Source: Trichostrongylus colubriformis (taxonomy: Eukaryota; Nematoda; Chromadorea; Rhabditida; Trichostrongylidae). From it: a stretch of 64,000 bases of DNA. The notes under the pieces were generated by a model. It made no database searches, had not been told where the DNA came from, and was given only the letters and a program-made list of their open reading frames with translations. The position numbers were made by a program, and so were the translations under genes. How positions within the stretch are numbered: the first letter of the stretch is position 1; each line of letters opens with the position of its first letter. Below, piece after piece: positions 9,369-20,280 of this stretch. The stretch lies in assembly GCA_963978905.1 (NCBI GenBank), contig OZ022257.1, positions 36,609,919 through 36,673,918 of the forward strand. Reading direction: 5' to 3'.

Positions 9369-9518
9369 TAAGTTTTGTGCATCAGCAAATCTTCAGCGCA
9401 GTGCATCTTGGAATGGGTAACAGTGATAGTAACTTGGTGCAGATGATCAATGAGTCAATAACCTGCGCAATTTTGGATATCGGGTGGGGAATGGGCGCCG
9501 GAAGCACTAGTCATGCAG

Positions 9519-9586
9519 GGTAATGACTGCAACTATTACTGCTATCGCGATGAGTGGGGGTGAAGGCTTTCCAAGTGAAGCACATG
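9519..9586 (+). CDS. Candidate short exon
   Basis: A 68 nt segment lies between AGTCATGCAG and CATG|GTATGT. It is open as VMTATITAIAMSGGEGFPSE and so on, in a phase that does not join directly to the candidate at 9325-9368. Function unknown. Confidence 0.25.
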
Positions 9587-10370
9587 GTATGTTGGAAGAA
9601 ACTTTGAATAATCAATCTGCACATTCGAGCGTATGTTTTGGCCTAACGGTAAGTCTCAGTGTAAGAAGGAAGATGTGCTTCTCCTCTTCTAGGATTAGGT
9701 AAATAGGGTCCCATCGGAATGCCCACCCTCCATTGAGAAAGCACACAGGCCTGTTTTGTCATCTCTACCCATCTCATGGTGCATAACGCCAAAACCCTAA
9801 GTTTAGCATTCTTAGAGTGTTTGAAGGCACTACGAGGAGTAACTAGGCATCATATAGTAGAAAAGACATTCTCATCGTAACTGAGCGCGCCGGGATTGGA
9901 GAAACAATGGCCGGGACCATACACATTGAAGGGCACCCTTCAAGCCCTCTACCGCTTTCTACCGTAGTGCGCGTGAAGTGGATGTCCGGCTAGCCTGGGG
10001 GTGGGGCAGTGACTTCGGGTCGACTTCGCCGTTACTTCTTAGATATGCAAAAGAGTGAAAGTTCGTGATAAGGGGATGTTAGAGGAACTCGACCACTCAG
10101 GATAAGTGAAACGAATCGGATTGGCAATATCGACCTCACGGTGATGTTGTCAGTGTGATAGTACCTCCTGCTTAAAGGCAGTGTTAGGGGTAGTTCGATT
10201 GTTTCATTCCTTCCAGTCTTTGATATCGACCGGTGGACATGTTGATCACGAAAACTTGCACGTCAAGCACCACGTTATTCCAGTCGATACGGCTTATGAT
10301 ACGATAAGTATCATTCTGCTACCACGCTTACTACTCTACACCTATTCATTCTTCGGTAAAGTCTACCCTA
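9587..10370. other. No gene recognised
   Basis: Mixed-composition DNA without spliced or long credible frames. A donor-like GTAAGTCTC occurs at 9650, with no clear exon before it. Confidence 0.4.
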
Positions 10371-10450
10371 GGAGGCGGGATGGACTTATCAAAGGCGTCA
10401 GGTCTTATCCGCCACGGCGTCACTACAGCTTGGGGGCGCGCTTTCCGAAG
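10371..10450 (+). repeat. Dispersed repeat A, copy 1
   Basis: The blocks AAGGCGTCAGG, TTATCCG and CTACAGCTTGG.(G/A)GCGCGCT match 27544-27622 in the same order and orientation. Confidence 0.6.
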
Positions 10451-10710
10451 GGGTTTTCGTTATGAATAATTCTATCAGGCCTATAGTTTTTATGTGAGTG
10501 CCTTCTTTTAGGGATTTTCCGTTGACCATATTATCCCTAACTGTCTTCAAACACCTACTGAAATCAGTACACTCAGAGCCATTTAATGGGGTGTTCAGGT
10601 TGCACCAGCACATGAGGAGATGTGCAGGTGTGTGTGGTGCCCGCAAAATCGTGCAAGGTAAACTAGACCGGCTGAAATGTGGGAAAGTATATGAAGGTGT
10701 ACCGAATGTA

Positions 10711-10913
10711 ATGCCATTAGGGCAAGAAATTCGCGTTGCGGCGGCTGGCGTGCGACGCGATGGTGCGAGCTATGCGCGCTGTTTGGATGGGTCCTGGAGC
10801 GATGAGTTACTCTAAGCAGAATCGATCGGGACTCAATAAGTACGACGCCAATATCTCGCACAATCTTGTCGCTTGCCAAACGCAGCCACGCGAAATATCT
10901 GTCCTAATGGCAC
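10711..10913. mobile_element. Degenerate foldback related to the element at 22320-22546
   Basis: The ends are inverted (ATGCCATTAGGGCAAGAAAT against ATATCTGTCCTAATGGCA). The interior shares GCGACG(C/G)GATGG(T/G)GCGAGCTAT with the 227 bp element. It has many mismatches and no clear target duplication, so it is an old copy. Confidence 0.6.
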
Positions 10914-11262
10914 AGACACGGTACATGAAAACATTGAAGAACAGCAGGCTGTAGGTAAAATAACGTGGAAAGTGGTCCACAATGTGCTCCATGACAGTAG
11001 CCTCCGTATAAATCTATAGATTTTGCATTTGTGCCGTTGGAATGTGCACTAACGGCCCTCACCACGGTGTCCATCATAGCAATAGGTATCGATCTAAATA
11101 CATGTGCTGTACTGTAAGCTTCTGCAACATTGTCCGGTGAAGTCCATCACATGGTTAGTCCCCCGTATGGATAACCCACGGTTACGATCGATGGCAGTGT
11201 TTCACCCTCTGTAATGCGACTACTTAAGGGTATATCATGTTCCTAGTCACTTTTTACTTTTT

Positions 11263-12840
11263 TTGGGCTACACAAAGCCCGGTATAAAGCGCATCGATAA
11301 GGAAGCATGGCTGTGGACAGAAGAAGTTCAGTCCTGCGTGAGAAAGAAAAAGGCATTATACCACGCTTATCTTCAAGATAGGACTACTGAAAACTGGACC
11401 GCTTACCGCTTTGCGAAAGCAGAAGCGAAGAAGCCCGATTTGAAGAACTGTACCGCAAGTTGGACACTCGTGAAGGTGTGAAAGAACTGTACAAACTTGT
11501 GAGATCACGAAATCGAAGGACTGAGGATACTGAGAAATTCTACGGTATCATGGACGAGGAAGGACAGCTTTTGTCAAACCCTCCAGATGTTCGTGAAAGA
11601 TGGAGAGCATGCTTTGAAAGTATTTCAACTGAGGAGTTTGCTCACCCGCCGATAGAGTATGCAGTTCCATCAGAGGGGGCTGTCCCCATGATCACTCCTG
11701 CAGAGGTTACAGAACGCTGAAGAAGATGAACAATGGTAAGGCGACCGGACCTGACGACATCGCTGCCGAAATTTGGATGTCAAGTCTTTGGGATCCGTCC
11801 GTCTGGCTGTCCTCACTATTCAACCTGATTGTGAAAGAGCGTTGCGACCTCAAGGATTGGACTGCAAGCATAACCATTCCAATCTTCAAGAGGAAGGGTT
11901 CTCCGGCAGAATGTTCGAATTATGGGCCGGTACGGCTTCTCAGTCACACTATGAAGGTTTTCAAGAAAATTTTGGATAAGCGCGTGCGTGATATCGTTTC
12001 ACTTAGCGCTAAGCAGTGCGGGTTTGTACGCAACCGCAGCACGACGGATGCAGCATATGCGGCTAGGCTGCTCGTTGAGAAGCACCGAGAGAAGTTAAAG
12101 ACGGTGCATCGTGGACTTCTTGATTTGGAGAAAGCGTTTGACCGTGTACCGCACAATGCGATATGGTACGCGTTGAGGAAACACAATGTTCCAGAGGAAT
12201 TGGTGGAGTTGATAAAGCTGCTGTACAGGAACTCCACCAGTTGCGTCAGAGCGGCAGCGGGAACATCAAAGCCTTTCCAAATCACCGTAGGCGTACATCA
12301 AGGCTCCGCGTTGTCCCCACTCTTCAATATAGTCCGGGACGTTGTGACTAGAGACCTGCAACAATCTGTGCCTTGGACGCTGATGTATGCCGACGATGTC
12401 ATGCTCGCATCCGAGGACTGGCTCAGCTTACAACTGCAGATGCAATGGAATGACAGATTGGCGCGATTCGAACTGCGGCTGAATGCAAAAAAGTCAGTGT
12501 ACTTGACAAACGATACGTCCTCTTCTTGGAACCGTACAAGTGGACGGCATAGACTTGTCAAGGTTATGTGCATTCTGCTATCTGGGGTCGACGATCGCTC
12601 AAGACGGGAACATCATGGACGAGGTCAATTCAAGAATATCGGCAGCGTGGCACAAGTGGCGAACAGCAACTGGTGTTCTCCGCGACAGGAAGGTCAGCAC
12701 CGAGCTGAAGTCAAAAACATATCGGACAGTTGTGCGACCCGTAGCGATTCATACGGTTCTGAGTGTTGGCCAGTAACGAAAGAGGCTGAAAGACGCCTAG
12801 GCGTCATGGAAACAAAAATGCTGAGATGGTCTTCTGATCT
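11263..12840 (+). pseudogene. RTE-type non-LTR retrotransposon, reverse transcriptase relic
   Basis: Three plus-strand frames (11263-11481, 11460-11720, 11726 onward) form one decayed RT coding region. Visible RT motifs are QCGFVRNRSTTDAA, the first Asp block LLDLEKAFDRVPH, GVHQGSALSP, and the YADD box at 12386-12397. Near 12540 the frame shifts for about 235 bp (YLGSTIAQDG) and then returns (SECWPVTKEAERRL). The upstream endonuclease domain of RTE elements is absent and the 3' end is missing, so this is a 5'-truncated, frameshifted, dead copy. The order and spacing of motifs fit the RTE clade. Confidence 0.9.
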
Positions 12841-13672
12841 GACTCAACTGGACGCGGAAAAAGATACGCGACTTTGCGTTTTATGTCGAAAGTTCGCATA
12901 CAACTTTTTTGATGGAGAAAGAGAGGATATGAGTTTTAGCCCAAGCTTAGAAAGGGCAGGAGCTTCGACGTGGTTGAAATAACTTGCACGTGCGGAAGGG
13001 ACCCTCTCATCGTTCACTACCTGGAGCTGCTTTCTCCTTCCCATTCTGAGGCTAAAAGTCCCAGCCTGCTGGCCATGTCTACATGTTTGTGATCAATGGT
13101 GTGATATCATTAAGTCATGGAACGTGAAGTTGCGTTTCCCTCGACCCACCCTGACATCATTTCTTGTAAGAAGTCATAGTCAGACTATCTATCATTAGAG
13201 TGCGCGTGGCGAGCAGGAGTCGGGTGACGGGCCGCACTACTAAGAGGTACAGATGCGGAACCTTAAATTCTTAAAGTCACCTCAATGGATGAGTATACAC
13301 GCAGAAATGTGAATTGAATGAAGTTATGACTATCTTTACTGAAACACACCGCTCACTTTTGTAACCATAATATCATGAGTCGTATAGTGCTCCTTATCAG
13401 TGATGTGTGACACCCAGTTACATTGCGTAGCAACTGGTATGTGTCACAGAGGGTGCGACGGGAATGCCAGATTTGGGTTACAAGTAACAGCAGTTTGATA
13501 GTGAACGACAAAATTCACAATTCATAATCGCACGGAGTATTAATATCCCAGAGACGCTGCACATATCTAGTTGACCACAAAGTGAAGACTTTTATCAGTG
13601 TTGTGCGAGGTGGGACGGAGGCACAGATGGTGTGTAATAGCAAGTGATAACTTTGATGAAGGCTTATAGGAG
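12841..13672. other. No gene recognised
   Basis: The end of the RTE reading frame runs into unrelated sequence (from about 12850) with no recognisable product. The rest has only short frames. It lies downstream of the minus-strand gene that ends at 13673. Confidence 0.4.
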
Positions 13673-14993
13673 TCAATCACAAGTGAGCTTGGTGGAATCC
13701 GATACATCGTTAACTTCTGCAATGAAGTGCTCGCACATACAGCGGTCGGAAGTTTTTTGCATTTGTTCAGCCTGTTTTTTGGCGGCTTGGGCAGAGTTTG
13801 CTCCTAAATGGAACGATAACTCTGCGAAGTCGTTCGAATTTCACCGTATTTTGAATACTTACTCGTAAGGTATGCAGATCCCAAGCGATTTTGTTCAGTC
13901 TGACCTTATCGTTGTGGCTCCTCCTCCTCCTGCGTCCTTGAATTCGTTGAACATTAATGGATCAATATCGCCATGTTTTCCGGAGTAATAGAAGGTATCG
14001 TCGCTATTTACACGATTCTGTCGTTGGTGTTGCGCTGTTGCGATCTCCACGACGAAACGACCTTGGTTCACGAAGTGTGGGGTGATGGCACGATAAGAAG
14101 GCGTTTGCTTTCCTTCGACCTACAGTCTATTTGGCGATGGTGCATGAGTGAGGTGCCATATTCAAAGCATATACCGCAGAGCTGGAGCAAGGATTTAGAA
14201 GTCAGAAAGTGTGAGATGCGGGCAGTCATTGGTAGCCGCACTCTATTGCTCTTGTACTCTCGCCTTCTTCGTGAGGATAGTCCACTTCCATTTTGCTCAA
14301 TTCCCTCACACAACGGAGTAACTTCGTATTTGTACGGAAAGAATGTATAGTAGTTCGTCGTTCAGAGAATTGTTCTGTCACAAAAGCATACGAGTCTAAC
14401 GATCACTTTGGAATAAGAAAGACTAGTAGTGAGTGTCACAGCTCGGCTCTGAGTCACTGCTCAACAGCACTGACCCGAAAGTATCTCGCCCATATTAACT
14501 TTCCTTGAATAGCCATGCTGAGTAATGCGTCAAATAGATGGTGTAGGCAGCTCACCATCCCTATGCTTTCTACTGCACTGGCTGAAAAGATCTAGAAAGT
14601 GCAATGAAAATTTTGGATGAAAATGATGTTATCCTCTGAGCACACATCTTTCTATGAGTGATGATCATCATGTGGATCGAAAAGGTGCTTAGTTGCTGCA
14701 ATAGCAGTTTCATTAGACATATTCCACGGTAATATGTACTGTTTGTGGCTCACTCGAAGAGGGAGGTGCCACAGCGATGAAAAAATGGAGAAAACCGCCA
14801 TACGTGGAGTTAGATCATCTCCACCGCTTCTGATTGTGGAGTTGGAGAAGGAGTGGCCGTCGGGACTGTCCAGCTAGGAGACGAACCGCACGGTTTGCAT
14901 GTGTTCGTGGGTTACCGCTCATGAGGGCCTTCCCTCATTCTAGCTTACTTCAGCTGGACAATCGTGACGTGGATATACTTTGGAGCTGTCTAA
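13673..14993 (-). CDS. Unrecognised minus-strand gene, 3' part, four to five exons
   Basis: In coding order the minus-strand exons are 14949-14993 (tentative), 14804-14873, 14556-14581, 13895-14119 (or running to 13863 after a frame slip), and 13673-13716. Phases fit at each join: 14804 leaves one base, the 26 nt microexon supplies two and ends in phase 0, and the next exon starts in phase 0. Segments include SPDGHSFSNSTIRSGGDDL, SAVESIGM, VNQGRFVVEIATAQ, DDTFYYSGKHGDIDPL and a GGGGATT run. Acceptors are good (CGTCTCCTAG, ATCTTTTCAG). The direct frame stops at TGA 13895-13897. However, the +1 frame stays open to a perfect donor (CGA|GTAAGT at 13863-13862) and splices in phase to 13673-13716 (VNDVSDSTKLTCD, TGA). 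A single-base difference near 13903 would join these. The hydrophilic composition suggests a cytoplasmic tail or a disordered region. I do not recognise the family. Confidence 0.6.
14556..14581 (-). CDS. 26 nt microexon of the minus-strand gene
   Basis: Minus-strand acceptor AGATCTTTTCAG precedes and donor ATG|GTGAGC follows. It encodes SAVESIGM after completing a split Pro codon. It is phase-compatible with 14804-14873 upstream and 13895-14119 downstream. Confidence 0.5.
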
Positions 14994-15313
14994 CTGGTCA
15001 CCGGGTCACGCGAATCACATCATTATGTGCCACAGGTTACTTGCTAATCCCGTCACGACTTGGTCTACTTCAACTTGGAATATGCAAGGAACGTGGGGTG
15101 TTAGCCGTCAGGATGACCGAATTAGACAGTCCTGACGCACACCCGGTGAAGAAAACATGGGACTAAAAGAGGATGTAGCGATGCTCAAACCAACCACACC
15201 TATGGCAAAGTTGGCACTCTATAAGGTAGATTCGTAGATTCTTAACGAGCTAGGCATTCAACTTTTAGCCGTGAGAGGAGAACATCATCAGCCCTTGTGC
15301 ACCACCTCATTTA

Positions 15314-16183
15314 TTAGGTTGATTCATAATAAATCGGACAAATTGACAAATTTTAATCATTGTCGTACAACTTTATAACGACAACTGGGATTCACTTGAA
15401 ATGTGCTCCATCTTTATCGATGACCTTCTGCCACGGGTTATTCAAATCATGGATGCCCTTGCTCTAGAAGGCCGGGGGCTGAAACACGAAGAAGTTGCCG
15501 AGTGCCTTTTTGACGTCGTCGCGAGTTTTGAAGTCTTGGCCGTCCAGGTGGCGTTGGCTGTGGGAGAAAAGGTGAAAATCTGAAGGGGCCATGTCTGGGA
15601 AGTACGGTGGTTGTGGAAGCACGGAGCAACCGTACGAGAGCGGCTTGGCCTTCTTCAATCTCGCAATGTGCGATCTCGATCTCGCGTTGTCGTGCTGGAA
15701 GTACACATGTAACCGCCGCCGTCGCGAATCTTGGACATTTGCCTTCAATTCTCGTGACTGACGAAAGTAGACGTCGGTGGATAGCAGCTCCCAGTACTCT
15801 ACGCCGTGTACGCTCCACCAACCGCGGTTTTCGTCTTCGATGGAATAGTCGCCTGACGCAAAGTGCCACAAGTACACTGTACTTCTGGCTGGGGCATGCT
15901 CCTTGTAAACTTCTTTCGGACGTCTGCCGATATCCGCGGGTTCCTGGCCAGATAGCGATAGAAATAGTATGACGTTGCGGATGTGGTCTCTGGACGGCTT
16001 GAAATCGTGCGGCATGGTGGCGGAATGAAACTACTTTGGAGTGATTATTTTGCGGTACTTTGAAGAGCTTTCCATACCCATTCCAACGTTACCTCGCGCG
16101 TCCATTTTCGTTAGCTCTCTGCTGAGTTATGATCTCTAGAAATCATCACTACCATTTGTCCGATTCATTATGAATCAACCTAA
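15314..16183 (-). mobile_element. mariner relic 3 (GATTCATAATAAATC group), internally deleted
   Basis: Same TIRs as relic 1 (TTAGGTTGATTCATAATAAA), flanked by TA at 15312-15313 and 16184-16185. A 183-codon minus frame (15464-16015) joins a helix-turn-helix region (SRDHIRNVILFLSLSGQEPAD) to the later catalytic part (YFQHDNAR, YFPDMAPSDFHLF). The bridging section with the first catalytic Asp is absent. The frame looks intact only because the deletion kept phase. It lies between two divergent unrecognised genes. Confidence 0.9.
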
Positions 16184-16560
16184 TACCTACGGAAGGAAGG
16201 ATCACACGAGAATCATTCCCGGATGTGGCTAGGCAATTGCCTCATAGACAACTGCCTTTCCCATGCTCTTTAACGACACATCAATTCACTGGGTTACCTG
16301 CCACATACTGCGGCATTCGCCCTGCGGTCTTTCTACCAATTGCTGGATGGCAGCGATTTGAAAGGCGCTAGTGGACTTTTGTGATTATAAGTAGAGAGAA
16401 CAGAAAAAATCAATCCACTCTTGTCTCATTCAATAGTTCCTGCTTTTGTTGTAGTTGCTTTTCATACTGCGCGCATCCTCAGCTGGTGCAGTGCTTTTGA
16501 TTCTCATTCTGAAATAGTGACAGATAATGTATTATACAGATTTTTAGTTGTTTACACCAG

Positions 16561-17336
16561 CCACCACGCGGGAAGGTAATCGTTATTACATAGATGTGGA
16601 CAACATTGGAAATGAAAGAATTCACAAACCAATAGCGGCTGCGTAAGTTGGTTTTTTTTCAGGCAGCCCATCTAAGTAACCACCGTCATATGTTGAGTTT
16701 CAAAAGTTATTCCACCTAATAAGTGTTATCATTTGTCTCCCTTGCATTATTTTTCATTGTTTCAGTCTTATAAACAAAAAAGTTGTATTTGGAACTTATG
16801 ATGAAAGTAAAGGATGCGCTTACTTCCCTAATATGTTATCAGGGAGTTACAATTTCTGCGGCAACCGATTTTTTCTTCTGCATCAGAACCACAGATAGTG
16901 AGTATTTAAGAAAGTAGAAATTGCGTTTGGAACTTTTCTATTATACATGTGGATGAAGAGCTTACTTGCTCACTCACTCCTGAATTGGTTGTAACATTGG
17001 AATTTAGCCTTGCACGAAGAAGCTTACAGGAAATAGTCAATGATAAAAATTGTAGTCCTCTTGTAGGGGAGAGGTACGTGGTCCTAGTCAAAAGGTAGGT
17101 TTTCTTGAATTAATCATTGCGTATATGGGACAACAGAAGGTAAAGACTTGAACTCGAACAATGTGGTGGCTGTCAGTCAGGGGGCTAACGATGAGTTTGT
17201 TTTGGTGGATGTATCCGCCTTAGCCAAAGCGCCGAAAGGGGCAATTGCGATCGCATCGTGCTTCAATCCTAGCTGTAGCGCTTTTCTGGCTGAGTTGTTG
17301 CGATGGTGGGCCAACGCTCGGGGTTGTCGAGTATGA
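16561..17336 (+). CDS. Unrecognised plus-strand gene, internal part; exon joins unresolved
   Basis: Exon 16561-16642 (TREGNRYYIDVDNIGNERI) joins in phase to 16766-16897 after GTTTCAG (VVFGTYDESKGCAYFPNML, SGSYNFCGNRFF). A third coding stretch, about 16916-17094, reads CVWNFSIIHVDEELTCS and SLQEIVNDKNCSPLVGERY, ending AAAG|GTAGGT. A fourth, 17137-17336, reads SNNVVAVSQGANDEFVLVDV and ends at TGA. The second-to-third and third-to-fourth joins do not match in phase with the obvious sites, and the gap 16898-16915 is too short for an intron. The gene may therefore be decaying or use a weaker site (for example donor GAAA|GTAAAG at 16809). Several Cys suggest a secreted product. No family recognised. 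Confidence 0.5.
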
Positions 17337-17401
17337 TCCCCTGCCGTTTGCATCTACATCTCAACGACTAGTTACCGGCAGCGAAAGTGAAGAAGTAAAC
17401 A

Positions 17402-17413
17402 GGGGGGGGGGGG
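17402..17413 (+). repeat. Poly-G tract, 12 G
   Basis: An uninterrupted G run. Length errors are possible. Confidence 0.85.
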
Positions 17414-17479
17414 ATTTTTTGCGTTTCCGGCCATTGCATCCAGTTGCTCCGAGCGCTGCTGGAGCTTCGATTTCGTATC

Positions 17480-17545
17480 CCACAATCACTAAAATTACCC
17501 CTTCCGGTGTTTTGAGGCGTGCGCACTTTCCCATGCAGTTTCGAG
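17480..17545 (-). repeat. Dispersed repeat E, copy 1
   Basis: The core CCCCTTCCGGTGT with flanking CCACAATC recurs inverted at about 39105-39165. The core also recurs near 59930-59975. Confidence 0.5.
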
Positions 17546-17694
17546 CTGCTAAACCGGCACAGCACTGTAATTGTAGTATGTAACAGATTTCAGAAATGAG
17601 TGCATGGCATATACTATATTGACATCGCATGATATTGTTTAGCCCAGACCCGGTCGTACTTTGCGATGCCGGCGGCAGGGCGTGGCTGCGTATA

Positions 17695-18436
17695 CAGGGG
17701 GTGCCAAAAAAAGTGATTTTGTCTCCTCCACTTTCGACCCCATTTAGCCAAACTACAGTAAATTCTATTGAGGTATTCTCATCTCCAGGATCAAGAGCAG
17801 ACCTAACTCTATCACTATACTCCGTGGCAGCCTCCTGCACGAGCAGAAACGGGAGCAAGGAAAGACTGAACAAGATGTATCACCTCAACTGGGCAAAATC
17901 CGAAATTTCTTCGCCCTCTTTCACAACCTTGCTGACGTCCGTTCATTCTGGGTACCTAAGGGGATTCATACCGGATGGTGTTCTTTAACATTGCGTTTTT
18001 CCCGAGTTCCCAGCGCCCTTCGTTTCCAAGAGTCAAAACGTGCACTTACCACTGAAACCCCTCCGGAGGCGGATTTGAGGCATGAAAATGATATTTTGGA
18101 TCATAGCAGCCTTGTCCAAGCAGCAGGGGCTCTGTGACTTCCAAGAACCGAAGGGCCAACCCTCAGGAAGCTTGCCACGAAAGACCTACCACGGAGCTTG
18201 GCTTCACTGTTTTTAGCGAATTTTTAAATGTAGGTACTCCGAAGCCCGACTGCGTCGAATGAAACCTCCATATTTTTATGAACATGAAAGTGAGGAGCCA
18301 CAGCTTGTTCCTGCTTTAAAAGGAACATTTCGGGAATGTTTTGCCCCAATACCTTTATCTCTTTCGTTTCCCTACGTTTTGTAAAATTGGCAGATGTGAG
18401 CCGTGGGCAAAATTACTTTTTTTTTGGCACCCCCTG
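17695..18436. mobile_element. TA-flanked Tc1/mariner-type element F, copy 1
   Basis: Inverted ends CAGGGGGTGCCAAAAAAAG and the reverse are flanked by TA (17693-17694, 18437-18438). It is 742 bp. A second copy of 743 bp lies at 61026-61768 in the other orientation. Minus-strand fragments such as LLVQEAATEYSDRVRSAL are seen in both copies with decay, but no recognisable transposase. Confidence 0.85.
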
Positions 18437-18442
18437 TATGTA

Positions 18443-19363
18443 CAGGGTGTCCCAAAATTATGGGCGCCTGAACACGTAATTTTTCGGATTCCTCTATACA
18501 ATTGTATCAATCCTTTTTCTTTCATTTGCTGCTCAGTGGGTGCACAAAATCTTCTTCTATCAAGGTGCATGCTTGTCGGGGTGAAGCACATGGTATTTCC
18601 GAAATTTCAGAAGTTTTTCAAATACACTCGGTGGTCATTCGCTTCAACGGTGACACGCACCTCGCCGTACTTTTATTCGAGCGAAAAAATTTCCACGTTC
18701 TGAACCGATGAGGGCAACCCACTGTGGCCAACAACGTCTGGTAGGGTATACCATGCCGATAGGGTGTTTGGATTCCTGCAATCGGGTCCCAGTAATGATT
18801 GAGGGTCCAATGATGACACGCTGTTGGTTTCCATCAATTTCAGCGTAAAGCTTGCGGGAATGTGAACATGAGGAACTGGCTGTTGGACATAATAAAGCAC
18901 TGTCCTCACTAGTCTTCCGCAAAAATACTTGGTGAGTTTAGCGGCAAAGCGCTTTAGTTTATAGAACCAAACTGATACAAAAGCGCTGCCGACTTAATTT
19001 TTCCGAATTCATCACTTTTCGAAACGTCCGTCAAATTTCCCAAAACATGATTCCATTGATCTACTGCCAGGGTCCTCATCTAGAGGCAAGGTCTGACGAG
19101 TCAGCCATCCTAGTATGGAGTCACATAGGGTAGCCCTGAGAAAGATTTGGGAAGGAATGTATGGAAAAAGCAGCGTGTCAAGGGCGTTTGAGTGATAGAG
19201 AGACTTTGAGCTCGTATCCTTGTCGGGGCAGAGAAACTTATGATATGACTGCTGTGTCTTGTTACATAAGGTGTGGGTAAAGTTGTGAATGGGTTGATTT
19301 TCCATCCACTCTATTGACGCCAACAAAATATTGCAATACACAATACAATTTTGGGACACCCTG
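18443..19363. mobile_element. TA-flanked Tc1/mariner-type element G
   Basis: Inverted ends CAGGGTGTCCCAAAATT are flanked by TA (18441-18442, 19364-19365). It is 921 bp with no clear transposase. It abuts element F with only six bases, including both TA sites, between them. Confidence 0.82.
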
Positions 19364-19365
19364 TA

Positions 19366-19974
19366 TTTGCGTCTTCGCGTATGTCACCCATGTCTCGTTG
19401 CCTGCGTCATCTCTACAGCTCCTCTGCGTCGCTGCATGTGAACGCAGCCACGCCCTGCCTGCGGTGACTATGACAGCGGCCAAGGGTTGAGCCAGGTGTC
19501 GAAGAAAATTTTAGGGAAGAACGAGTCCACTGCCCGGCTCACGCGAGAAGCTGTTTCTATACTGACGACTTCTTCCTTGGGACAGATGTTCAATTGATAG
19601 TCATAGCACTGCTGCCAAGTACAAAGCGTGGTTATCGACTGGCGACCTTCCCGTAGTTCGCCTCATTGACCCAAAGATACGCGGATGTCGCAGATTCTTG
19701 GTGGAGAATTTCAGAGTACTACCACCTCCCCCCCCACCCAAACAAGGATGTGACCTCCTTGAGGATTCCTTGACGCATACGTGACCGTACTTATTGCGGC
19801 CCATCCAAACGTGCAATACGATATCATAGTAGTAGAGGCAGTGGAACGGATTACTCGCCAGTTCAGATTAGGGATTGTCGTACTTTATGTGATTGGTGGT
19901 GTATAGCTAAGTGTGTTATTGGATTACTGTACATCCCCCTCAGCTGAGTGTTCGTCTGCACAGAAACTTTCAGT
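19366..19974. other. No gene recognised
   Basis: Only short frames. A C-rich run at 19728-19739 is reflected in a Gly-rich minus-strand frame that I regard as spurious. Confidence 0.4.
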
Positions 19975-20280
19975 CTACTCGCGTTTTTCAGCGTCGCTGA
20001 GCGGTGCCTTAAAAGCACCCTGCGAGGGGGGGGGGGGGAGAAGGAGGAGGAAGAAAAGCGTATTCGGAAGTCCTATCTCTTTGAACGAACATTTAAGCTC
20101 AGAAGACATAATGTGAAGCGAAACTCGCGTTGAAAAAAATAAAACGCGTCTTTGGAATGCCATTGCGATCTTAGCGACTTCAGTGACCGAGTCGCCTGCT
20201 GGCTGCGGGCACAGAAGGTCTACACCTCCGTCATGTGATAGAGCGACTCTGATTTCATTCATAATGGTGTTAAACACGTG
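19975..20280. repeat. Dispersed repeat B, copy 1
   Basis: The order CTTAAAAGCACC, a CGTATT/CGCATT block, a GCTGGC/GCTGAC block and TGATAGAGCGA...GATTTCATTCAT is shared with 59195-59470. The minus-strand frame across it (19975-20286) is therefore probably repeat sequence. Confidence 0.5.

Noticed and set aside
9325..9586. Joining the two candidate exons into one gene
   Set aside because: Phases do not match directly, and an intermediate 20 nt exon would need a 27-29 nt intron, too short to be credible.
14834..15166. 110-codon plus frame with slight resemblance to a retrotransposon C-terminus
   Set aside because: It overlaps better supported minus-strand exons (14804-14873, 14949-14993) and has no motif of its own.
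15464..16015. 183-codon minus frame as an intact mariner transposase
   Set aside because: It is an in-phase internal deletion. The block with the first catalytic Asp is missing and full transposases are about 340 residues.
17361..17873. 170-codon minus frame as a gene
   Set aside because: It crosses the end of element F and the poly-G run, and part of it recurs in the second copy of element F.
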